A stretch of 64,000 nucleotides of DNA, from contig NC_053153.1 of the NCBI RefSeq assembly GCF_016808335.1, positions 15,945,033-16,009,032 on the forward strand. The letters are read 5' to 3'. A program made the position numbers and the translations under genes. This document shows, in pieces, positions 35,198 through 46,151 of this stretch. How positions within the stretch are numbered: position 1 is the first letter of the stretch; every line of letters begins with the position of its first letter. The notes under the pieces are model-generated. The model saw nothing but the letters and a program-made list of their open reading frames with translations, was not told the origin of the DNA and made no database searches. The stretch is from Panicum virgatum (taxonomy: Eukaryota > Streptophyta > Magnoliopsida > Poales > Poaceae).

Positions 35198-36493
35198 ATG
35201 GCCGGCACCAAGAGCAGGTCCTCCGCCAAGGCCGGCTCGCCTCTGCTCGGCAAGTACGAGCTCGGCGGCCTCCTGGGCCGCGGCACCTTCGCCAAGGTCT
35301 ACCACGCGCGCTGCCTCGCGGGGGGCGACCCCGTGGCCGTCAAGGTGCTCGACAAGCCCGGGCTGGCCGCCACGGGCATGGCGGCGCGCGTCCTGCGCGA
35401 GGTCTCCGCCATGCGCCGCCTCCGCCACCCCAACGTGCTCCGCCTCCACGAGGTGCTCGCCACGCGCTCCAAGGTGTACCTCGTCATGGAGCTGGCCCCC
35501 GGCGGGGACCTCCTGTCCCGCCTCGCCGCCCTGCCCGCGCGCCGGCTCCCCGAGCCCGCCGCGCGCCGCGTCTTCCTGCAGCTGGTGTCGGCGCTCATCT
35601 ACAGCCACGCGCGCGGGGTGTTCCACCGCGACGTCAAGCCGCAGAACGTGCTCCTCGACGCCGACGGCAACCTCAAGGTCTCCGACTTCGGCCTCGCCGC
35701 GCTCCCGGACTCGCTCCGCGACGACGGCCGCCTGCACACCGCCTGCGGCACCCCCGCCTTCGCCGCGCCCGAGGTGCTCCGCCGCAAGGCCTACGACGGC
35801 GCCAAGGCCGACGCCTGGTCCTGCGGCGTCATCCTCTTCGTCCTCCTCGCGGGCCACCTCCCCTTCGACGACGCCAACATCGCCGACATGTGCCGCAGGG
35901 CGCACCGCCGCGAGTACGTGGTCCCGCGGTGGGTGTCGCAGCCGGCGCGCCGCCTCGTGTCGCGCCTGCTCGACCCGAACCCGGACACGCGCCTCGCCGT
36001 GGCCGAGCTCGCGAGCCACCCCTGGTTCAAGCGCTCGCTCAGCGTCGACTCGCAGCTCGGCGGCCTCCTGGGCGGCCAGGCGGAGCGCGAGCTGGCGTTC
36101 CATGCCCCGCCCGCGCTCAACGCCTTCGACATCATCTCCATGTCGCCGGGGCTCGACCTGTCCGGGCTGTTCGGCGAGAGCCGGCGGGCCCGGGAGAAGC
36201 GGTTCATGACCACGGCGTCGCCGGAGCAGACGGTGGAGCGGCTCGGGCAGGCGGGCGCGAAGCTCGGCTACTTCATGGTGGGCAGGAAGGGGGCCGAGCG
36301 CCTGCCGCTGGGCGGCTTCTCGGGGCTGGTTGCGATGTCGATGGAGATGTCGGAGGTGTCGCCAGCGCTGATGCTCGTGGAGCTGAGGCTGGAGGGCGGC
36401 GACGGCGAGGAGGCCGAGGCGTTCGGGTGGGAGGAGCTCCGGGGGGAGCTCGGCGACGTGGTCACGGCGTGGCACGTGTGCGAGGAAGGTTGA
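35198..36493 (+). CDS. CBL-interacting protein kinase (CIPK/SnRK3), intronless
   Basis: A single exon of 431 residues. The frame extends five codons upstream only through TTG; the ATG at 35198 (GCGCCATGG, good plant context) is the start. Kinase domain about 20-278: glycine loop GRGTFAKV (27-34), VAVK Lys49, HRDVKPQN with Asp145, DFG 163-165 and APE 190-192. The regulatory half has the NAF motif (Asn308-Ala-Phe, continuing [15 protein letters not shown]), which binds calcineurin B-like calcium sensors, and a PPI-type region further on that would bind PP2C phosphatases. The family acts in calcium signalling on ion transporters and stress responses. The sequence looks closest to the intronless CIPK4/CIPK7 type, but I do not assign a number. 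Third positions are almost all G or C, normal for intronless grass genes. All catalytic residues are intact. Confidence 0.93.
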   Translation: MAGTKSRSSAKAGSPLLGKYELGGLLGRGTFAKVYHARCLAGGDPVAVKVLDKPGLAATGMAARVLREVSAMRRLRHPNVLRLHEVLATRSKVYLVMELAPGGDLLSRLAALPARRLPEPAARRVFLQLVSALIYSHARGVFHRDVKPQNVLLDADGNLKVSDFGLAALPDSLRDDGRLHTACGTPAFAAPEVLRRKAYDGAKADAWSCGVILFVLLAGHLPFDDANIADMCRRAHRREYVVPRWVSQPARRLVSRLLDPNPDTRLAVAELASHPWFKRSLSVDSQLGGLLGGQAERELAFHAPPALNAFDIISMSPGLDLSGLFGESRRAREKRFMTTASPEQTVERLGQAGAKLGYFMVGRKGAERLPLGGFSGLVAMSMEMSEVSPALMLVELRLEGGDGEEAEAFGWEELRGELGDVVTAWHVCEEG

Positions 36494-37828
36494 TTCGCGG
36501 CAAGCTGAAACGCGAGCTGCAGGATCACAATTCTTTCGTAGGAAGGATCGATGGAAAGTGTATGTATAGTAAGTCTACAATACAATGTCAAAGCTGATTA
36601 GGACGCACTGTAGTGTGTGGCTGGAAATGAATTAGATTGATAGTTCAATCTAATGTGTGATGTTTGTGATGATCGATTACTGTATATAGTAGATGTTCGT
36701 TCTCTGATTCTTCAAGTGTTGAAGAAAGCGGCAGATTTCCAAGAGCATTGTTGCAGACTTGCAGCGCAGGAGTTGTGCGAGGAGTATGCTAGAAATTTTT
36801 TTCGGAAAGAAGACTTGCCAAAATGGCTACTGTTCGTTGGGTACGCATGGCTTATGTGTCTCCTCTCCTGCAGGCTGCAAGCACCAAAAAAGGAATTAAC
36901 TCGAGTCGATTGCAATATCAAGCAGTTTCCAAGAGTACTTGACTGTACTGTACATTCCCCTCGCCATGGACATGGACTCATCGTCTTGACGTCTTCCCTG
37001 ACAGCGGCAACCAAACCGCAGGAAAGCCGTCCATTTTTTCCTATGCACCCACCCAGCTAGGCAACAGCACTCTCCTAATCATTTCCCATGTACACGCATT
37101 GAGTACATATATTAAAAGGCCAAGAATCGGCGCGCGCTCGGCCCCACGTGGGGCCGGTGCACTGTTCATGCGGGTCCCACATACTACTCATGTGGGCCCA
37201 CATACTATTCAGGCGGGCCCATGTGCCCACGTACTATTCAGGCAGGGGCCCACGTGGGGCCCATGTACTATTCAGGCGGCCCCACGTGGGGCCCACGATT
37301 CTATTAACTTAGTTTCTTTATTTTAAAAAAATATTTTCCTTCCATTATTTGACAATACAAAATATATTTAACTAATTCCTACATACAAAAATAATAACTA
37401 AACTTTGTATAATACATTTACATGTGGTAGTTGTACTACTTCTTGGGTTTTGATTTCCCTCCGTAAACCCACAAAATATAATTAAACTGTTCATTCATTT
37501 CTAATCCTACTTTTTTTCCTACTAAAGTAATTAAACTATACCTACTGACACAAAAAAACCTAAGGAAAAAGTACATGTACCTCTATACTACAATGCTTGA
37601 GATTGGCGCGCTCTCAGACACAAAACTACTATGCCGCTTACCTGTAATTTTTAGATCCAACTCAATACATCAATACGATGTTGCTTCGAACATAGTAACA
37701 AATAATATCTTTCTATTAATATTTTAGGTCCATGTTTTTGGTATAGGCGTGCGTAGCGCGCCAACCTGACTAGTTCGTACTTAACCGTCCAAACTAAGGT
37801 GCTGCTGAATTTTGCTGTGCTGAAGAAG
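36494..37828. other. 3' UTR of the CIPK gene and intergenic region
   Basis: No gene is seen. The region contains the palindrome-rich repeat at 37137-37298 and then AT-rich sequence up to the target duplication of the hAT element at 37829. Confidence 0.45.
37137..37298. repeat. GC-rich minisatellite with CCCCACGTGGGG palindromes
   Basis: Five related units begin ACTRYTCAKGYGGG-like at about 37161, 37184, 37204, 37233 and 37267, separated by 20-34 bp. Between them GGCCCCACGTGGGGCC-type palindromes recur (37140-37155, 37248-37263 with variation, 37279-37293), each with a CACGTG G-box core. Confidence 0.7.
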
Positions 37829-37836
37829 ATGCCATC

Positions 37837-38425
37837 TAGGGATGAAAACGGTCGGGAACGGTCGGGAAAACCCCTCAACCGTTCCCGCAACTGTATTTTT
37901 TGGTCGGGAACGGAAACGGGAACGGGAAAATCGGACGGGAAAACGAAATCGGTATTACGGGATATCGGGAACGGAATCAATCGGTCGGGAGCATGCCGAT
38001 TACGATCGGGAATCGATAACTCAAAACGGGAAAATACATACAACCACTTCAAACATTTAACTCGATAAAATAATTACAACTATGCATAAATAACATGGAA
38101 ACAAGACTCGTATAACTAAGAAACACAGGTAAAGTGAATCACGAATTCACAATTCACGTTGGAACACATGCAAACAACAATTCACGTTTCCAACACAGGT
38201 AACACAGCTGACTACGACAAATACGGGAATTCCCGCGGGAATTTTCCCGGCTGAAAACGGGAACCGTGAAAACGGTCGGGAAAACACCCCAACCGTTCCC
38301 GTTCCCGTTCCCGCCCGTTTTCCCGTTTTGTTTTCCCATTTTTTTCGCGGAAACGGTTTACGGTCGGTTTAAACGGTAAACGGAGCCGGTCGGGACGGGA
38401 TTTTCCCGTCCCATTTTCAACCCTA
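37837..38425 (-). mobile_element. Non-autonomous hAT element, copy A (589 bp)
   Basis: The element starts TAGGGATGAAAACGG and ends CCATTTTCAACCCTA, imperfect inverted repeats, and is flanked by a perfect 8-bp duplication ATGCCATC (37829-37836 and 38426-38433), diagnostic of hAT. CGGGAA/TTCCCG and AAACGG motifs crowd both ends; AAACGG is the known binding motif of maize Ac transposase. There is no transposase. It is almost identical to copy B at 47987-48573 in the opposite orientation, with a handful of substitutions and two indels of about 10 bp. Confidence 0.93.
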
Positions 38426-38433
38426 ATGCCATC

Positions 38434-39244
38434 CTAATCAAGAACCCATGGCGCACAAGGTACGGTTGGCAGATACGCGGCTACGCCTACTAAAATACGA
38501 AGTACTATATACTGCTAGATACGTAGAATTCATCAGTGGAAGTTGTAGTCGGCTTCGACGGTGTGCAGGATCAAGTGGAAGGTGCATCGAAGATTTAAAT
38601 TGGGGGAAACCCGAGACCAGCTCACATCGATGGCATCATCTTCAGTGACTTTTGGCACCACCAAATGCATGATGAAATTTGACACGCGCGAGTTGTAGAA
38701 TAAGAACACCCAGTAGAAACCACACCAGTCATCTTATTAAACACGTCCAAATGCAGACCCCACGGCACATACAAAGGCACGGGACTTCAAGTAGTACTAG
38801 CTAGCCAGAGTGTAGCAAGCCTGCACTGCAAGTGGGTGTCTGCTAGCAGGTGCCGACGAAAGCGTAAGATCTAGGGGGAGGAGAAGGGAGTGGTCTTGAC
38901 TGACATGGACGTCGATCAGAGGAACGGACGAGGCAAAGGCAGCTGCCACGGAATGCTGATGCAAGTGGTTTGTATGGGCGGCCGTCTACTCTATCCCATC
39001 TCATCGGTGACCGGTTTTTGTTCCGGATCATTAGTTCTCTGTAAACAAGATGAGCTCGATAGCATCTACAATTTCTCCAGTCTGACGTCCTCAGAAACCA
39101 TAGTTTTCAGGAGAAAGAAGCTCCGATGGAACGCATGTGCGCAAGAAGAAGAAAGGGCGAAACGACATTTGGTGTCCTCCCCTCTGTTCGTCAATAGGCC
39201 AGTTCTGAATTCAGAGACATTTCGATAGGCAGAGGGATGAAATT
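38434..39244. other. Spacer between hAT copy A and the copia element
   Basis: No gene, RNA or repeat is recognised. This is the left flank of the copia insertion; the right flank resumes at 44442. Confidence 0.4.
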
Positions 39245-39249
39245 CAGTC

Positions 39250-39651
39250 TGTTCCAACCCTCGCCGGAGTTGGGCCGGTCGCCGGAGCCGAGGAAGACGA
39301 AGTCGCCGAACGGGCTAAACACGCAGAAGCACACACACGCGAGACTGGATTTTGGTGCGGCCTTTGGAACCACCGCGTTTTCTGTTTTTCTTGCTATATA
39401 TAGAATCAAAGCATGCAGGCCATGCCGGCCACGACGCGCGCACCGCACGCCACGCTCCACCGCGAGCTGCGCCATCCCCCAGCTCAGAACGTGCCGCGCG
39501 ACTCGCTCAATCCAACGGACTCCATGTGAACGTGCACACGTCAAGCCCCTTTACAGGACGCGCCCAATCGACTCGGGCTCAATCAAACCGAAAGAAACGG
39601 AAGGAAAAAACAAACTCTATCCTAACTAGAACGTGCCAGACTTATTCAACA
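39250..39651 (-). repeat. Copia LTR, left copy (3' LTR in element orientation)
   Basis: 402 bp bounded by TG and CA. It contains a TATATATA motif at about 39401-39406 in the plus reading. Next to it, 39652-39662 reads on the minus strand as TTAGGGGGAGAT, the polypurine tract that primes plus-strand synthesis. Confidence 0.95.
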
Positions 39652-39662
39652 ATCTCCCCCTA
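39652..39662 (-). other. Polypurine tract of the copia element
   Basis: On the minus strand AGGGGGAGAT abuts the 3' LTR directly, as expected for a polypurine tract. Confidence 0.7.
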
Positions 39663-39676
39663 AGGTCTGGCGCCGT

Positions 39677-41480
39677 TCACTTCAGCTTGATGACGCCGAT
39701 CAACTCGCGAAGCTCCTGGAACTTGGACTTCCCGAGCGCCTTCGTCATGATGTCCGCGAGCTGCCCTTGGGTGCTCACAAACGCCAGGCGCACCGCCCCG
39801 CCATCCACGCATTCACGAATGTAGTGGAATTTTGTATCAATGTGCTTAGAACGATCGTGAAGTACCGGATTCTTGCTGAGGGCGATCGCAGACTGGTTGT
39901 CCATCTTGAGTTGAGGTGGAGGCACGCCGGCGCCCACCATGTCCTGCAGCAGCCGCCGGAGCCAGACACCCTGACAAGCTGCCGCTGCCCCGGCGATATA
40001 CTCTGCTTCGCACGAAGACAGTGCCACCACGCGCTGCTTCTGTGATTGCCACGCTACCGGGTTGCCGTCGAGGAAGTAGAGGATGCCGCTTGTACTCTTC
40101 CGGTCGTCGACATCACCGGCCATGTCACTGTCGCTGTAGCCGACGAGGTTGAGCTCGGCGTTGCTGGTGTACGCCAAACCGTAGTCGATCGTGCCAGCCA
40201 CGTACCGGAGCAAGTGCTTCATCGCCGCCATGTGCTCCTGCCTTGGGTCCTCCATAAACCTGCTCAGGTAGCCCACGGCGAACGCCATGTCCGGCCTTGT
40301 GTTCATCAGGTACCGCAGACTTCCGATCAAGCTGCGGTACTCAGTTGCATCGACCGCCGGTGAAGTGCTTTGCTTTGACAGCTTCAACCTGGGCTCCATG
40401 GGCGTCGCGCACGGGTTGCAGGCTCCCATGCCCGCTTTGTCCAGAATCTTCTTGGCGTAGGCAGCTTGCAGGAGCTCGATGCCACGCCGCCCCTGCCTGA
40501 CCTCGATCCCCAGGTAGTAGGAGAGCACCCCGAGGTCGCTCATACGGAACAACGACTTCATCTCCTCCTTGAACTTGCTGATCACCTCGGTGGAGCCGCC
40601 CGTGATGATGAGGTCGTCGACGTAGATCCCCACCACCAGCCGCTTCTCGCCGTCGCCGCGTGTGTACAGTCCGTGCTCGCACTCGCTCCGAGCAAAACCG
40701 AGCGCGAGCAGGCTGCCATCGAGCTTCGAATTCCATGCGCGTGGCGCTTGCTTGAGGCCGTAGAGGGCTTTGTGCAGCTTCAGCACCTTGCGCTCATGCC
40801 CGGCGGCGACGAAACCGGGCGGCTGCTGCACATAAACCTTCTCTGCCAGATCGCCGTTGAGGAACGCCGATTTCACATCCATGTGGTGTACTGACCATGA
40901 CTTGTGAGCAGCCACGGCCAGAAGCACACGCACAGATTCCATCCTGGCCACCGGCGCGAACACTTCCTCGTAGTCGATCCCTTGGCGCTGGACATAGCCC
41001 TTCGCGACGAGCCGGGCTTTGTGCTTGGTGATGTTCCCGTGCTCGTCCTTCTTGATCTTGAAGACCCATTTTAGGCCGATGGCGCGCTGTCCCGCCGGCA
41101 GGTCCACCAGAGACCAGGTCTGGTTGTGCTCAATGGACGCCATCTCCTCAATCATCGCGTCACGCCACTCCGCGATGTGCTTGGCTTCCTCAGCCGTTGC
41201 TGGCTCGTCGCCGATCGCCACCATGAGCTCCTCTGCCACCTCCCGCTCTGCAGGTCCTGGAGGCGAGAATGCCCCAAGAATGTTGTCCAGAGTGCGGAAG
41301 CGGAGAGGAGCGTCGTCGTCGTGGTCGCCGTCCAGATCGAGCTCCCCGGTTGGAGGAGAGGCGAACTCGATCGCTGGTGCAGGCGCAGGGACCGGTGTAG
41401 GCGGCGTCGTGGGCGCGGGCGGTGTCGCAGGGCTTGTGGTCGAGGTTGGGGACGTCGTGGCAGGGCCTCCCTGCCCCCAC
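39677..41480 (-). CDS. Copia pol, reverse transcriptase and RNase H part
   Basis: This minus-strand frame runs to a stop at 39677. It starts with a Pro/Ala/Thr-rich linker and continues with the RT_2 (copia) domain (IGLKWVFKIKKDEHG, KARLVAKGY, VHHMDVKSAFLNG, LYGLKQAPRAWN). The catalytic YVDDLII is at about 40604-40624. The RNase H part follows (LVGYSDSDMAGD, SSCEAEYIA, DNQSAIALSKNP, RSKHIDTKFHYIRE). The reading frame is open further upstream to 41713, but before about 41480 it is a shadow of the integrase frame. It lies +1 relative to the upstream gag-integrase frame, so a single extra base (or a two-base loss) near 41462-41480 breaks the polyprotein in this copy. All RT catalytic residues are present. 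Confidence 0.9.
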
Positions 41481-44000
41481 CGGCACCATGGTGGTGTACT
41501 CCACCTGAAATGGCTCGACGTCGTCGTCGGGTCCAGCTCCCTTCTCGGTGCCCCACTCCCAGCTCCGTTCCTCCTCGAACACGACATCACGCGACACGTG
41601 AACGCGCCGCGACGCCGGGTTGTAGAAGCGGTACGCCTTGGTTCCTGCTTCGTATCCGACGAACACCATGGGCGTGCTTCTGTCGTCGAGCTTGGCAAGA
41701 CGCTGGCTGCCATTCTTCACATGTGCAACACAGCCAAACGTGCGGAGGAAGTGGACTGGGGGCTTGACGCCGTGCCATACCTCAAACGGAGTCTTGCCGG
41801 CGATGCTCTGTGTTGGAGCTCTGTTCAGGAGGAACACGGCAGTGTTCACTGCCTCCCCCCAAAACCAGCCCGGCAACGACTTGGCCTTCATCATGCTTCT
41901 GGCCATCCCCATCACCGTTTGGTTTCTCCTCTCGACCACGCCGTTTTGTTGCGGCGTGTATGGCGCGGTGAGATGCCTCTGGATCCCCTGCTCGGCGCAG
42001 TGCTCCGCGAACGTGTGCGCCGTGAATTCGCCGCCGCGGTCAGTGCGCAGTGTGCGCATCCTCCGCCCAGCTTCCGCCTCCGCACACGCCGTGAAGCGCT
42101 TGATGGCTCCCGCCGCTTGATCCTTGCTGCTCAGGAGCATGAGCCACATGTAGCGGCTCAGGTCGTCGACGAGGAGGAGGAACAGCTTGTTCCCGCTTGG
42201 CGTCGCCGGCGTGACCGGCCCGCAGATGTCCCCGTGCACCAGCTCGAGCTTGTTCTCGGCGCGATACTTGGCCTCGGACGGGAACGGCAGACGCCGCTGC
42301 TTCCCGGCCAAGCAGCTGTCGCACACTTGGTCGACGTGGTTCATCAGGGGCAGTCCGCGCACCATGCCGTCGCGAGCGAGCTTCTCGAGCGCGCGGAAGT
42401 TGAGGTGGCCGAACCTCGCGTGCCAGAGCCAGGCCGCGTCGCCTCCCTGCGCCGCGAGGCAGACTGGTCTTGCGATGTCGAGCTTGAGGATGTAGAGGCG
42501 GTTTGCAGAGCGCACCACCTTGGCGAGCAGGCGACGTTGCGTATTCCAGACCCTGAGGACTCCATCTTCACAGCTCCACTTGTACTTCTCCTCGTCCAGC
42601 TGCCCCAAGCTGACGATGTTGGCGGTGAGGCGCGGGATGTGGTACACTCCCTCTAGCGCCTGATGTTCCCCGCCCTTGCACTTGAACAGGACGGTGCCGC
42701 GCCCCTCGATGCCGACGACGGAGCCGTCGCCGAACTTGACCGTGCCGCGGATGCCGGTGTCGAGCTCGGAGAAGGCAGATCGCGCGCCCGTCATGTGGTT
42801 GGTGGCGCCCGTGTCGAGGATCCATCTGGTCGACTCTCCCTGGTGCTCGTCGCCCAGCTGGACGAAGAGCCTGCTCTCATCGAGGTGGATCGGAGCAGGC
42901 GCCGCCGGCGGTGCTGTGGAGATCGGCGTGGAGGGGGAAGATGTGGCGTTGACTTCTGCTGTGGCCACCATCAACATGGACTCCTCTTCTTCGCCTTGAG
43001 CCAGATGGGCCTCATCACGTAGCCGGGATCGGCACTCCTTGGCCCAGTGGCCCTTCTTCCCGCAGTACCGGCACTTGTCGCCCTTCTTGGGCTGGCCGCC
43101 TAGGCCATCGCCCGGCCCGGCAGCCTGGCGAGTGCCGCCATTGCCGCGCCCGCGCCCGCGTGACGCGCTGGCCCTTCTGTTCCCGGCGCCGCCGCCGGAG
43201 CCGCCAGAGCCTCCGGAGCCGCTCGAGCTCCCCTTCTCCCCGATCTTCAGCTTCGCCGTCCACTCCTCCTGGGTCAGCAGGAGCCGGCCCTGACTGTCCA
43301 CGACAGGGGCCGCCTTGCGACGACGCTGCTCGACGGCACGCAGCCTCCCGGTGACCTCCTCGACCGAGACGTCGTTCAGATCGAGGAGGGTCTCGATCGC
43401 GACGGCGATCTGCTCCAGATGCTCGGGCGCGGTGTCAAGCATCTTGCGTACGATGTCGATGTCGGAGATGTTGTCGCCGAGTACGCGAAGGTTGTTGGCG
43501 AGGCCGGTGATGCGCACGGAGAAATCCTCAGCGGACTCCCCCTCCTTCCAGCTCAGCGCAGCGAACTCGCGCCGGAGTTGCTGGGCCTTGCTCTCGCGCA
43601 CACGCTCGACGCCGACCCGGATCGTCCTCACGGCCTCCCACGCGGCTCGCGCCGTGCGCTTGCCACGGAGCGTGGGCAGCATCTCCGTTGGGACGGAGCG
43701 GAGAATGGCCGCCAGGGCGAGACGGTCGTCGCGGTACTCCACCTCCTCACCGTCGTACGGCTCGATCGCGTACCAGATCCCGGCCGCCTCCATGTTCACC
43801 TGCATGAGCATCTCCCACTCCTCATAGTTGGTGCGGGTTAGCATCGGGTACTGGACGGTGGCGTTGGCCTCCTTGACCGTGCGCCTGACGACGATCTGCG
43901 GCCCGGTTCGGCCTCGACGCGGCGTGGGGGAGAGTGACAGGCGGCGGCGGCGTGGCGGCGTGTTCGAGCGCCCGCCGTGCGGCACAGACCCCCCCACCAT
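41190..44000 (-). CDS. Copia gag, protease and integrase part of the polyprotein
   Basis: The frame starts at an ATG at 44000, 35 bp inside the 5' LTR. In order: Gag/UBN2-like region (NYEEWEMLMQVNMEAAGIW, then LSWKEGESAEDFSVRI), CCHC zinc knuckle CRYCGKKGHWAKEC (about residues 308-321), aspartic protease WILDTGATNHMT (about 392-403), GAG-pre-integrase H-x-x-x-H...C-x-x-C (about 525-562), and the integrase core with HGDICGP, RTDRGGEF and QNGVVERRNQ. It continues correctly to about 41470 (VEYTTMVPVGAG), after which the frame leaves the family sequence and runs on to a stop at 41190 in the wrong register. The product makes virus-like particles and integrates the cDNA. Confidence 0.9.
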   Translation of the reverse strand: MVGGSVPHGGRSNTPPRRRRLSLSPTPRRGRTGPQIVVRRTVKEANATVQYPMLTRTNYEEWEMLMQVNMEAAGIWYAIEPYDGEEVEYRDDRLALAAILRSVPTEMLPTLRGKRTARAAWEAVRTIRVGVERVRESKAQQLRREFAALSWKEGESAEDFSVRITGLANNLRVLGDNISDIDIVRKMLDTAPEHLEQIAVAIETLLDLNDVSVEEVTGRLRAVEQRRRKAAPVVDSQGRLLLTQEEWTAKLKIGEKGSSSGSGGSGGSGGGAGNRRASASRGRGRGNGGTRQAAGPGDGLGGQPKKGDKCRYCGKKGHWAKECRSRLRDEAHLAQGEEEESMLMVATAEVNATSSPSTPISTAPPAAPAPIHLDESRLFVQLGDEHQGESTRWILDTGATNHMTGARSAFSELDTGIRGTVKFGDGSVVGIEGRGTVLFKCKGGEHQALEGVYHIPRLTANIVSLGQLDEEKYKWSCEDGVLRVWNTQRRLLAKVVRSANRLYILKLDIARPVCLAAQGGDAAWLWHARFGHLNFRALEKLARDGMVRGLPLMNHVDQVCDSCLAGKQRRLPFPSEAKYRAENKLELVHGDICGPVTPATPSGNKLFLLLVDDLSRYMWLMLLSSKDQAAGAIKRFTACAEAEAGRRMRTLRTDRGGEFTAHTFAEHCAEQGIQRHLTAPYTPQQNGVVERRNQTVMGMARSMMKAKSLPGWFWGEAVNTAVFLLNRAPTQSIAGKTPFEVWHGVKPPVHFLRTFGCVAHVKNGSQRLAKLDDRSTPMVFVGYEAGTKAYRFYNPASRRVHVSRDVVFEEERSWEWGTEKGAGPDDDVEPFQVEYTTMVPVGAGRPCHDVPNLDHKPCDTARAHDAAYTGPCACTSDRVRLSSNRGARSGRRPRRRRSSPLPHSGQHSWGILASRTCRAGGGRGAHGGDRRRASNG

Positions 44001-44014
44001 CGCGCCTTCCTCTC

Positions 44015-44032
44015 AACCTGGCTCTGATGCCA
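44015..44032 (-). other. Primer binding site of the copia element (initiator tRNA-Met type)
   Basis: Two to three bases inside the 5' LTR the minus strand reads TGGCATCAGAGCCAGG. This matches the usual plant copia primer site TGGTATCAGAGC with one C for T change. Confidence 0.8.
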
Positions 44033-44034
44033 AT

Positions 44035-44436
44035 TGTTCCAACCCTCGCCGGAGTTGGGCCGGTCGCCGGAGCCGAGGAAGACGAAGTCGCCGAACGGGC
44101 TAAACACGCAGAAGCACACACACGCGAGACTGGATTTTGGTGCGGCCTTTGGAACCACCGCGTTTTCTGTTTTTCTTGCTATATATAGAATCAAAGCATG
44201 CAGGCCATGCCGGCCACGACGCGCGCACCGCACGCCACGCTCCACCGCGAGCTGCGCCATCCCCCAGCTCAGAACGTGCCGCGCGACTCGCTCAATCCAA
44301 CGGACTCCATGTGAACGTGCACACGTCAAGCCCCTTTACAGGACGCGCCCAATCGACTCGGGCTCAATCAAACCGAAAGAAACGGAAGGAAAAAACAAAC
44401 TCTATCCTAACTAGAACGTGCCAGACTTATTCAACA
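44035..44436 (-). repeat. Copia LTR, right copy (5' LTR in element orientation)
   Basis: Same length and, as far as I can compare by eye, same sequence as the left LTR. Promoter and transcription start would lie here, driving the minus strand. Confidence 0.95.
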
Positions 44437-44441
44437 CAGTC

Positions 44442-46140
44442 ATCGTTCATCTCGATCTCACCGTCTCTTCAGCCTTGGCCCTTGCTGTACTCAGATCAGA
44501 CCAACAGAACACCATGAGGATTGAGCTAGCTAGAAGATGAGGACAACGCATGATGGTGGTGATGACTGACAAGTTCAGTAGTACTGTAGTAGCATACATG
44601 AATCTGCATATACGCGCGAGGGCATGCATGATATGCATCCTTTAAGAAGAAATATTCCTATGATAAAGCACGCTTCGCGCATTAGCTTGCGAACAAGTCT
44701 GACCCGGAGAAGGCACTGCAACTGCTGCTCCTTTACCAAATCTGTGGATAGAGGAGTTCCCCGTTTCTTACAGTCAACGAAAGGCATCCTGAACTGAAGA
44801 TGAGCGATACCTAACACCCCTCGCATGACAGCAGAACTTGCTGTCGTTTAGCTGCCATCATGCCCTGATTAGTCCAACTGTGCCTAGGCTTCTCACCTCC
44901 CATTGGATGTGAGGAGAATCAGGCTTTCCTTCTCTCCCCTAGCGTCCAAAGGAAAAGGAAGCGCAGGAACAAAGCGGTCGCAATCAGAGACGAGAAGTTC
45001 CACAGGCATGTTCCGGAATCTGATTGGAAGCGTGAATCAAGGTGGTAAAAAAGGTTGCTAGAAATGCACACGCTTCTTCATCATCTTCTTGCCCCCTTTT
45101 ATAGAAAGTTATAAATGTAAGCAACACGCTTCCTACTAGGACACACCCATACGCGAATTGGAGTTGGAAAATCACGAAAACACTACAAAGCCGAAGAGGC
45201 CCAACGTTCAACTAGTCCAACTCTGCAAGTTCTATGGCCTGGCCCAAACTCACCCATCTAGACCTTTCCTGGCCCAACTCCCTGCAAGTCTGTATGGCCC
45301 AGCCCAAACGCACCCTCACGTTAGCAGTGGCGGCCCACTTTTCATCCACCGGCAGCGAGGCATCGCTGTCGTGGTACACGGGACGGGACCGAAGGCAGCG
45401 TGTCAGAAAAACGCGGGGAGCCTGTCGCACAGGAGTAACTCCCTCCACTAAACAACGCCATCCCATTTCCATCGAGACAAATTATCCCACCCACTAGGAG
45501 CTCGAGCAGCAGCAGGCATGGGGATAGCCGTGGTGGCTCCCGTCGCGGGCCTAGGGTAGGGGAAGTTGAGGCAGTACCTGCCACGGCCAACCTCTTTTGT
45601 GCCCTAAGCTCTTGTTTAGTTTGTGAAAATTTTTAGATTTCGGTACTATAGCATTTTTGTTGTTATTTAGCAAAAAGACTAGACCGAGATTGCAACACGA
45701 GAAGATAAAATCCGGTTCTCCCAAGCATTTTGTTGTCGGGAGATCACAAAATGCATGCCTTTGCACGAGATAATCGATCGGTCAAGATTCGAAAGATACT
45801 TGTTCATTCTGTACTTATTTATTCTCTTGGGCAAACAATGTTTCTTCACGGGTCTATTTGTAGGTCAAGGGGACAAAATGAGGTGATTCTTTCAACGCGC
45901 GCGATACCCAAATGCTGAAGTGCTGACGCTCCACTTTTAGTACTTGTGACGCAATGGGGGCTATATTGCTTGTGTTGAACACATGCCACAAAGAGTTGAT
46001 CATTTCCTTTATTTCTCGACGGCCGTCGTCAAAGTCTTCAAGAGGCTGAAGAAAAAATGTGTCACCTCAACTTTCAACTGTTCTCTCTCCACCTCCGAAG
46101 AGGACCTTAAGTGCATTGGCAAGAAGCCAAACTGAAGTGC
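44442..46140. other. Spacer between the copia element and the ERF locus
   Basis: No gene is recognised, and no ERF-VII first exon. A tandem pair of about 60 bp with CTGCAAGT...TATGGCC...GCCCAAAC lies at 45222-45315. A truncated end of the GTTTAGTT MITE family lies at about 45610-45690 (CTCTTGTTTAGTTTGTG, then GGTACTATAGCA). The stretch just before 46140 is probably intron of the ERF gene. Confidence 0.4.
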
Positions 46141-46151
46141 CATGCTGTAGT

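Larger units (their letters stand above)
39250..44436 (-). mobile_element. Full-length Ty1-copia LTR retrotransposon (5187 bp)
   Basis: Two 402-bp LTRs (39250-39651 and 44035-44436) begin TGTTCCAACC and end TTATTCAACA on the plus strand. The element is flanked by a perfect 5-bp duplication CAGTC (39245-39249 and 44437-44441). Domain order on the minus strand is Gag, zinc knuckle, protease, integrase, reverse transcriptase, RNase H; integrase before RT defines copia. The primer binding site and polypurine tract are in place. The LTRs look identical, so insertion was recent. One frameshift at about 41462-41480 separates integrase from RT. Confidence 0.96.

Noticed and set aside
34952..36475. 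507-codon minus-strand open frame opposite the CIPK gene
   Set aside because: It is the antisense shadow of a very GC-rich coding exon (His/Arg/Ala/Glu-biased, no motif), while the plus strand has every kinase motif.
41019..42656. 545-codon plus-strand open frame
   Set aside because: Antisense shadow of the copia integrase/RT coding strand; no domain of its own.
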